Shown: one piece after another, positions 58,559-64,000 of the stretch
Layout: each line of letters starts with the position of its first letter
Position numbering within the stretch: the first letter of the stretch is position 1
NCBI RefSeq assembly: GCF_013093415.1
Contig: NZ_JABFBC010000002.1
Span: 806,001 to 870,000 of the forward strand
From: Halovulum dunhuangense
Lineage (GTDB): Bacteria > Pseudomonadota > Alphaproteobacteria > Rhodobacterales > Rhodobacteraceae
Direction of reading: 5' to 3'
Length of the DNA stretch: 64,000 bases
Position numbers and translations under genes: made by a program
The notes under the pieces: generated by a model
The model's database searches: none
Told to the model about the DNA's origin: nothing
Seen by the model: the letters and a program-made list of their open reading frames with translations, nothing else

Positions 58559-60145
58559 ATGCTGACTTCGGCCCTTGGCTATCGCGGCGCGACAAGCGCG
58601 CCGCACCGCGCCGCAGCCCTTGCCGGGCGCGACATCCTGAACGCGGGCGGCACCGCGATCGAGGCGATGGTCGCCGCCGCCGCCGCCATCGCGGTCGCCT
58701 ATCCGCACATGAACGGCATCGGGGGCGACGGCTTCTGGCTGATCCACCGCCCCGGTCAGGCGCCCGTGGGCGTTTCCGGCTGCGGCCGCGCGGCGGGGCT
58801 TGCCACGCCCGAATGGTATGCCGAACGCGGCCACGAGGACGCGATCCCGGCCCGCGGCGCGCTGGCGGCGCTGACCGTTCCCGGCACCATCGACGGCTGG
58901 GCCAGGGCGCTGAGCCTGGTGCCCGAGGCACGCCGCCTGCCGCTGCGCGACCTGCTGGCGCCGGCCATTGCGCTTGCCCGCGACGGCGTCGCCGTGACCG
59001 GCAACCAGTCGGCCACCACGCGCGACAAGCTTGCCACGCTGAAGGGCGTGCCGGGTTTCGACGAGGCGTTCCTCGTGCACGGCCAGCCACCCGCGCCCGG
59101 CCACCTGTTGCGGCAGGAGGCGCTGGCCCGGACGCTCTCGCGGCTCGCCGAAGCCGGTCTCGACGATTACTACCGGGGCGAGCTGGCCGCGGTCCATGCG
59201 GATTTCCTCGAGTCGCAGGGCAGCCCGCTCAGGCTGGACGATTTCCACCGCTTCGGGGCAGAGATCGTGACGCCGCTGAGCGTGGGAACCCGTGCGGGGC
59301 AGCTCTCCAACATGACCCCACCAACGCAGGGCGTCGCCTCGCTGATGATCCTCGCGCTCTATGACCGGCTGGGCGTGACCGAGGGCGAGGGCTTCGACCA
59401 CCTGCACGGGCTGATCGAGGCGACCAAGCAGGCCTTTCTTCGCCGCAACGCGGAACTGGGCGACCCGGACCACATGGCGACCCCGGCGCAGGACTGGCTG
59501 CGCGATGAAGCGCTCGACCCGCTGGCCGCGCGGATCGACCGCGCCCGCGCCCTACCCTGGCCCCATGAGCCGACGCCGGGCGACACGATCTGGATGGGCG
59601 CGGCGGATGCGAACGGCTGCGTGGTCAGTTTCATCCAGTCGGTGTTCTGGGAGTTCGGCTCAGGGCTTACCTGCACGGATACCGGCGTCTTCTTCCAGAA
59701 CCGCGGCGCGGGGTTCACGCTGGGGGACGGGCCGAACCGGCTGCGCCCCCATGCCCGCCCCTTCCACACGCTGAACCCGGCGCTGGCGCATCTGTCAGAC
59801 GGGCGGGTGCTGGCCTATGGCACCATGGGCGGCGAGGGGCAGCCGCAGACCCAGGCGGCGGTGTTCACGCGCCATGTGCTCTACGGCCAGGATCTTCAGG
59901 CGGCGGTGACCGCGCCGCGCTGGCTTCTGGGCAAGACCTGGGGCGATGCCACGACCACGCTGAAACTGGAGGACCGCTTCGACCCGGCCCTGGTCGCGGC
60001 GCTGCGCGACGCCGGCCACGATGTCGAGATGATCGCCCCCTTCTCGGACCTTGCGGGCCATGCGGGGGCCGTCTCGCTGCACCCGAACGGGCTGATCGAG
60101 GCGGCAAGCGACCCGCGCGCCGACGGGGCGGCGCTGGCCTTCTGA
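58559..60145 (+). CDS. Gamma-glutamyltransferase-family amidohydrolase (HpxW-like)
   Basis: A 528-residue Ntn-hydrolase precursor. The likely autocleavage and nucleophile residue is Thr343 in GDTIWMG; downstream are SGLTCTDTGVFFQNRG and GTMGGEGQPQ. This Thr context (DTIWM rather than TTHIS) is closer to oxamate amidohydrolase HpxW than to classical glutathione hydrolase. No signal peptide is seen, so it is probably cytoplasmic. It starts one base after the dctM stop, so its substrate is probably the imported compound or a derivative. Confidence 0.87.
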   Translation: MLTSALGYRGATSAPHRAAALAGRDILNAGGTAIEAMVAAAAAIAVAYPHMNGIGGDGFWLIHRPGQAPVGVSGCGRAAGLATPEWYAERGHEDAIPARGALAALTVPGTIDGWARALSLVPEARRLPLRDLLAPAIALARDGVAVTGNQSATTRDKLATLKGVPGFDEAFLVHGQPPAPGHLLRQEALARTLSRLAEAGLDDYYRGELAAVHADFLESQGSPLRLDDFHRFGAEIVTPLSVGTRAGQLSNMTPPTQGVASLMILALYDRLGVTEGEGFDHLHGLIEATKQAFLRRNAELGDPDHMATPAQDWLRDEALDPLAARIDRARALPWPHEPTPGDTIWMGAADANGCVVSFIQSVFWEFGSGLTCTDTGVFFQNRGAGFTLGDGPNRLRPHARPFHTLNPALAHLSDGRVLAYGTMGGEGQPQTQAAVFTRHVLYGQDLQAAVTAPRWLLGKTWGDATTTLKLEDRFDPALVAALRDAGHDVEMIAPFSDLAGHAGAVSLHPNGLIEAASDPRADGAALAF

Positions 60146-60151
60146 GCGTCG

Positions 60152-61042
60152 TCAGGCGTTGAACCGCACCTCGCCGAGGGCGGTGATGTCGTAGCCGCCC
60201 AGATGGGCTGCGCGGGCGCGCAAGGCGTCGCTGCGGGCAAAGGCCAGCAGCGCCTGCACCGCCGGGCCGAAATAGTCCCGGCGGCGCAGGACCAGGTCGA
60301 AGCATTCGTCCGCCACCAGCGGCAGGAAGCCAAGCGCGCCCGCGGCGGCACGCAGGCCAAGGCCGCAATCCGCCTCGCCCATCTCGATCATGGCGGCCAG
60401 GTCGGCCTGGCTCTCGGCGATGCGCGGGGCGGTGGTCAGGTTCTCTGCCGTAAGCCCCTCCTGCGCCAGCAGCAGGTCGAGCAGCCGCTGCGACCCCGCC
60501 CCCGGCGTGCGCGCGGCAAAGCGCAAGCCGCGCGCGGCCACGTCGGCAAGGCCCGTGATCGCCAGCGGATTGCCGGGCGCGGTCAGCAGCCCCTGGGTGC
60601 GGCGCGCCCAGTGGATCACCACGATATCCGGCCCCGGCAGGTGGCGGCGCACCGGCCCGAGATTGTAGCTGCCCCCGCCCTCGGGCAGATGGCAGCCGGC
60701 AAGCAACGCGCGGCCCGCGGCCAGTTCCTCAAGCCCGTGGGTCGAGCCATGGGTCAACACCGCCAGCCCCGCGCCAGACTGGCGCAGCGCCCATTCCAGA
60801 AGCGGATCGCTGGACCCGGCATAGATCGGCGGCGGGGGCGCGATCCCGGTCGCGGGCAGTTCGGTCTGCGCCTCGAGCCAGGCATCCACCAGCCGGCGCG
60901 GAAACAGCAGCTTTCCGGTCGCCCGGCTGAAGGGGATCTGCTGGCGCGAGACCATCTCGTAGATGGTGCGTTCCTTCACCCGAAGGTAATCGGCGACCTC
61001 GGCGGTTGTCATCAGCGTCGCGGCATCCTGCGGAATGCGCAT
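60152..61042 (-). CDS. Helix-turn-helix regulator with a substrate-binding-like domain
   Basis: A 296-residue protein. Residues 11-57 are an excisionase/MerR-like helix-turn-helix (TTAEVADYLRVKERTIYEM); residues 75-295 form a periplasmic-binding-protein-like fold in the cytoplasm. This architecture is typical of regulators beside molybdate/tungstate importers. It is divergent from tupB, and its dyad lies in the shared promoter. It converges with the amidohydrolase gene, 6 bases apart. Confidence 0.87.
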   Translation of the reverse strand: MRIPQDAATLMTTAEVADYLRVKERTIYEMVSRQQIPFSRATGKLLFPRRLVDAWLEAQTELPATGIAPPPPIYAGSSDPLLEWALRQSGAGLAVLTHGSTHGLEELAAGRALLAGCHLPEGGGSYNLGPVRRHLPGPDIVVIHWARRTQGLLTAPGNPLAITGLADVAARGLRFAARTPGAGSQRLLDLLLAQEGLTAENLTTAPRIAESQADLAAMIEMGEADCGLGLRAAAGALGFLPLVADECFDLVLRRRDYFGPAVQALLAFARSDALRARAAHLGGYDITALGEVRFNA

Positions 61043-61068
61043 AATCCTGCATTTTCCTGCAAAACTTA

Positions 61069-61087
61069 AGCATTTGAACCCTATGCT
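61069..61087. promoter_or_regulatory. Dyad between the regulator and tupB
   Basis: AGCAT-N9-ATGCT, with a direct repeat CCTGCAttttCCTGCA just beside it at 61046-61061, lies between divergent starts (61042 and 61124). It is a candidate operator for the tungstate regulator. Confidence 0.4.
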
Positions 61088-61123
61088 GAAATCTGTTTCT
61101 TATCCAGTGGTATCTGGAGAGGG

Positions 61124-61828
61124 ATGCGCCAGTTGGACGGGCCCTTCGGCACGGCGTTCGAATTGATCGCTTCGGGCGATGCGACCCTGATGGGGATCAT
61201 CGCGCTGTCGCTGCGCGTCACCCTGACCGCGGTCGTCCTGGCCTGCCTCATCGGCCTGCCGCTGGGCGCGGCGCTTGCGCTGGGGCGGTTTCCCGGGCGC
61301 GGGGCGGTGATCGTCCTTTTCAACGCGCTGATGGGCCTGCCGCCGGTTGTGGCGGGGCTGGTGGTCTACCTGGCGCTGTCGCGCTCGGGGCCGTTCGGCG
61401 GCCTGGCGCTGCTGTTCACGCCCACCGCCATGGTGATCGCCCAGACCATCCTGATCCTGCCCATCGTCGTTGCCCTGACCCGTTCGGTCGTGGAGGACCT
61501 GTGGACCGAGTACCGCGAGCAGCTTCGCTCGCTGGGCGCGTCGCGGCTGCGGGCGGTGCCGACGCTCTTGTGGGACGGGCGGGTGAGCCTGCTGACCGGG
61601 GTGCTGGCGGGCTTCGGGCGGGCCAGTGCCGAGGTGGGGGCGGTGCTGATCGTGGGGGGCAACATCGCGGGGCATACCCGGACCATGACCACCGCGATCA
61701 CGCTGGAGACGAGCCGCGGGAATCTTGGTCTGGCGGTGGCGCTGGGGATCATCCTGATGGCGCTGACGCTGGGGTTGAACACGGCCGCCTGGGGCCTGGG
61801 ACAATGGGCGCGGGGGCGGCTGGGATGA
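61124..61828 (+). CDS. tupB: Tungstate ABC transporter permease
   Basis: A 234-residue six-helix permease of the molybdate/tungstate type, with the EAA-like loop EYREQLRSLGASRLRAVPTL. In Tup systems the single permease works as a dimer. GAGAGGG precedes the ATG. Confidence 0.91.
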   Translation: MRQLDGPFGTAFELIASGDATLMGIIALSLRVTLTAVVLACLIGLPLGAALALGRFPGRGAVIVLFNALMGLPPVVAGLVVYLALSRSGPFGGLALLFTPTAMVIAQTILILPIVVALTRSVVEDLWTEYREQLRSLGASRLRAVPTLLWDGRVSLLTGVLAGFGRASAEVGAVLIVGGNIAGHTRTMTTAITLETSRGNLGLAVALGIILMALTLGLNTAAWGLGQWARGRLG

Positions 61829-61845
61829 GGCCGGAGCGGGGGATC

Positions 61846-62562
61846 ATGGCCAGGAAATCCGTGCTTCCGCTGCGTCTGGAAAACGTATGTCTCGCGTATG
61901 GCACGCGTATGGCACTTTCGGACATCTCGCTGACCGTCAGACCCGGCCGCACGCTGGTCGTGATGGGCCCGAACGGGGCTGGGAAAAGCATGTTCCTGCG
62001 GCTTTGCCACGGGCTGATCGCGCCGACCACGGGCCGCATCCTGTGGGCCAGCGGCGAGGCGCGACCGCAGGCGCAGGCGATGGTGCTGCAACGCCCCGTC
62101 ATGCTGCGCCGGAGCGTGGCGGCGAACCTGGACTATCCGCTGGTGCTGGCGGGGCTGCCGCGCGCCGAACGCGCGGCGCGGGTCGCGGCGGCGCTGGAGC
62201 GGTTCGGGCTGGGCGAGATGGCCGACCGGCCCGCGCGGCTGCTGTCGGGGGGCGAGCAGCAGCGGCTGGCGCTGGCGCGGGCCTGGACGATGCGCCCGGA
62301 GGTGCTGTTCCTGGACGAGCCGTCCTCGTCGCTGGACCCGTCGGCCACGCGGCGCATCGAGGAGATGATCGAAAGCTTCGCCGCCGACGGCATCACCATC
62401 GTCATGAGCACGCATGACCTGGGCCAGGCCCGCAGGCTGGCCCGGGACGTGGCGTTCCTGCATCGCGGGCGGCTGCTGGAAAGCACCCCGGCCGATGCCT
62501 TTTTCGCGCGCCCCGAAAGCGCCGAGGCCCGCGCCTTTCTTGCGGGCGACCTGATCTGGTGA
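61846..62562 (+). CDS. tupC: Tungstate ABC transporter ATPase
   Basis: A 238-residue ATPase. Walker A GPNGAGKSM (41-49), signature LSGGEQQR and Walker B VLFLDEPSSSLDP are intact. ATG 61846 has GGAGCGGGGG upstream; an in-frame ATG at 61825 overlaps the tupB stop and is also possible. Confidence 0.92.
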   Translation: MARKSVLPLRLENVCLAYGTRMALSDISLTVRPGRTLVVMGPNGAGKSMFLRLCHGLIAPTTGRILWASGEARPQAQAMVLQRPVMLRRSVAANLDYPLVLAGLPRAERAARVAAALERFGLGEMADRPARLLSGGEQQRLALARAWTMRPEVLFLDEPSSSLDPSATRRIEEMIESFAADGITIVMSTHDLGQARRLARDVAFLHRGRLLESTPADAFFARPESAEARAFLAGDLIW

Positions 62563-62577
62563 AACGCGAGGACTGAC

Positions 62578-63384
62578 ATGCGCAATGCGATCCGTTCCGC
62601 CGCCTTAGGACTTGCGGTGGCGCTGACCGGCCTGCCGGCGGCGGCGCAGGAGTTCATAACCCTGGCCTCGACCACCTCGACAGAGAATTCGGGGCTGTTC
62701 GGGCATATCCTGCCGATGTTCCAGAAGGCGACGGGGATCGCGGTGCGCGTGGTGGCGCAGGGCACCGGGCAGGCGCTGGAGACGGCCCGGCGCGGCGATG
62801 TGGACGTGGTGTTCGTCCATGCCCGTGCCGCCGAGGAGCAGTTCGTGGCCGAGGGCCATGGCGTGGCGCGCATCGAGGTGATGTACAACGACTTCGTCAT
62901 CGTGGGGCCAGCCGCGGACCCCGCGGGCATCCGCGGCGCGGACAGCGCGGCCGCCGCCATGGCGGCCATCGCCGGGGCGGGCGCGTCGTTCGCCTCGCGC
63001 GGGGATGACAGCGGCACGCATGTGGCCGAAATGGCGCTGTGGGCCGCGGCCGGGATCGACCCGGCGGGCGACTGGTACCTGGAAACCGGGTCGGGCATGG
63101 GGGCCACGCTGAACACCGCGGCGCAGGTTCCGGCCTATGCGCTGACCGACCGCGGCACCTGGATCAGCTTCGAGAACCGGGGCGGCCTGGCGATCGGGTT
63201 CGAGGGCGACCCGGCCCTGTTCAACCCCTATGGCGTGATCCTGGTCAACCCGGAGAAGCACCCGCATGTGAAGGCCAAGGCCGGGCAGGCCTTCATCGAC
63301 TGGCTGATCTCGGACGAGGGCCAGGCGGCGATCGCGGGCTTCCAGCTGAACGGGGAGCAGCTGTTCTTCCCGAACGCGCGGTAG
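62578..63384 (+). CDS. tupA: Tungstate-binding protein
   Basis: A 268-residue periplasmic protein with signal peptide (cleavage about residue 23, AAA-Q). It begins the mature part with LASTTSTENSGLF, the oxyanion-binding motif TTST(E/T)xSGL of TupA, and has FVIVGPAADPAG and SRGDDSGTH. It binds tungstate with high selectivity. GAGGA precedes the ATG. Confidence 0.93.
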   Translation: MRNAIRSAALGLAVALTGLPAAAQEFITLASTTSTENSGLFGHILPMFQKATGIAVRVVAQGTGQALETARRGDVDVVFVHARAAEEQFVAEGHGVARIEVMYNDFVIVGPAADPAGIRGADSAAAAMAAIAGAGASFASRGDDSGTHVAEMALWAAAGIDPAGDWYLETGSGMGATLNTAAQVPAYALTDRGTWISFENRGGLAIGFEGDPALFNPYGVILVNPEKHPHVKAKAGQAFIDWLISDEGQAAIAGFQLNGEQLFFPNAR

Positions 63385-63389
63385 GGGGC

Positions 63390-63433
63390 AGCGCCGGACC
63401 CGGGCCTTGTGCCGGGGTTTGGCATCCGGCGCT
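63390..63433 (+). terminator. Hairpin after tupA
   Basis: AGCGCCGGA (63390-63398) pairs perfectly with TCCGGCGCT (63425-63433) around a 26-base loop that has its own GC-rich pairing, followed by TTCCC. Probable weak terminator of the tup operon. Confidence 0.5.
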
Positions 63434-63495
63434 TTCCCGCCGCGACGATCCGCTGTAACGCTTCGGCCAAAAGGCTGGGCAAGGGGAGGCGGGCC

Positions 63496-64000
63496 ATGAC
63501 GGGCGAGAGGCTGCATCAGGGGGAACTGGAGGCGCTGGCGCGCGCCGTGCTGCAAGGTTGCGGCGTGCCGGAGGGACCGGCGGCGGATTGCGCGCAGGTG
63601 CTGGCGATGGCCGACATGATGCGGCTGCACACGCATGGGCTGTCGCGGCTGCTGTCCTATGGCGCGCGGCTGAAATCGGGCGGCATCGACCCGCAGGCGG
63701 AATTCGCGGTCGAGGCGCTGGCCCCCGCGATCCGGCGCATCCGGGGCAACAACGGGCTGGGCCCCGCGCTGGGGATGCTGGGCCTGCGCGAGGCGATGGC
63801 GGCCGCGCGCGAGGCGGGGATCGGCATGGCGCTGGTCGCCGGGTCCAACCATTTCGGGCCCATCGCCCCCTATGCCTGGCTTGCGGCGCAGGAGGGGTTC
63901 GCGTCGCTGATCGCGTCCAATGCGTCCACGACCATCGCGCCGTCGGGCGGCAGCGATGCGCGGCTGGGCAACAACCCGATGGGCTTCGGCTTTCCCAACC
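63496..64000 (+). CDS. Ldh2/YlbC-family dehydrogenase, 3' end outside window
   Basis: The first 168 residues of a malate/L-lactate dehydrogenase-type NAD(P)-dependent oxidoreductase. HTHGLSRL, GSNHFGPIAPYA and NNPMGFGFPN are family motifs, with the catalytic His in HTHG or NHFG. Members include ureidoglycolate, sulfolactate and 2,3-diketogulonate reductases. GGGAGG precedes the ATG. Substrate is unknown; it stands 111 bases after tupA and may be the last step of a route that uses the imported TRAP substrate. Confidence 0.87.
   Translation, partial: MTGERLHQGELEALARAVLQGCGVPEGPAADCAQVLAMADMMRLHTHGLSRLLSYGARLKSGGIDPQAEFAVEALAPAIRRIRGNNGLGPALGMLGLREAMAAAREAGIGMALVAGSNHFGPIAPYAWLAAQEGFASLIASNASTTIAPSGGSDARLGNNPMGFGFPN

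Noticed and set aside
63496-64000. Ldh2-family gene as a truncated pseudogene
   Set aside because: It is intact up to the window edge; the cut is due to the window.

Overview
The window is GC-rich DNA with short gaps, many 4-base start/stop overlaps and few regulatory regions. It carries an unusually large set of high-affinity importers: ABC systems of the glycerol, branched-chain/aromatic and tungstate types, one tripartite tricarboxylate (TTT) system and one TRAP system. This style, together with the glpDSTPQUV-K operon and FnrL-type dyads, fits an alphaproteobacterium of the Rhodobacterales (Paracoccaceae-like). That is inference from gene content; no rRNA or other marker gene is present. 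No tRNA, rRNA, CRISPR array, transposase or phage gene was seen. The genes at both edges are cut.

Layout. (1) 1-3174: a GAF-domain protein (5' end outside the window) and the alpha and beta E1 subunits of a 2-oxoacid/acetoin-type dehydrogenase, with no E2 or E3 nearby. (2) 3440-11792: a metalloid/thiol-stress block. It starts with ArsR, an FCSC-type permease, a methyltransferase, a thioredoxin-like protein, an exported metallo-beta-lactamase-fold protein and an OsmC protein, all joined by 4-base overlaps. A CDF metal exporter, a second ArsR with a second FCSC permease, an MFS exporter, a short Crp/Fnr regulator and a His/Met-rich periplasmic protein follow. (3) 12189-19111: a MacAB-like exporter operon (ATPase, FtsX permease, HlyD adaptor), a VOC protein, and a hydroquinone-type ring-cleaving dioxygenase/hydrolase pair. 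(4) 19260-30692: the glycerol and glycerol-3-phosphate regulon, with divergent glpR.

(5) 30693-43239: a polycarboxylate-catabolism island. It has a TctC binding protein and a fused TctA-TctB permease, TcuA/TcuB tricarballylate oxidation proteins, a PrpF isomerase, an isopropylmalate/isocitrate-type dehydrogenase, a ThDP enzyme, a D-2-hydroxyacid dehydrogenase, a TauE/SafE exporter and a GntR regulator with GTATAC-type operators. (6) 43236-49580: a GalB/GalC/GalD-type set (4-oxalomesaconate hydratase, CHA aldolase, tautomerase), a DUF1932 dehydrogenase, a LysR regulator with two helix-turn-helix domains, and a GMC oxidoreductase. (7) 49690-55389: a Liv-type ABC importer ending in a clear terminator, with a divergent LysR gene. 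(8) 55620-64000: a TRAP importer with a gamma-glutamyltransferase-like amidohydrolase, the tupABC tungstate importer with its divergent regulator, and the start of an Ldh2-family dehydrogenase.

Two themes stand out. Regions 5 and 6 look like an assembled route for an as yet unidentified tri- or polycarboxylate that converges on aconitate-like and CHA-like intermediates. In region 2, and in front of the region 3 exporter, three dyads of the form TGA-N6-TCA lie around a compact Crp/Fnr gene, which suggests a small redox or nitrosative/metal-stress regulon.
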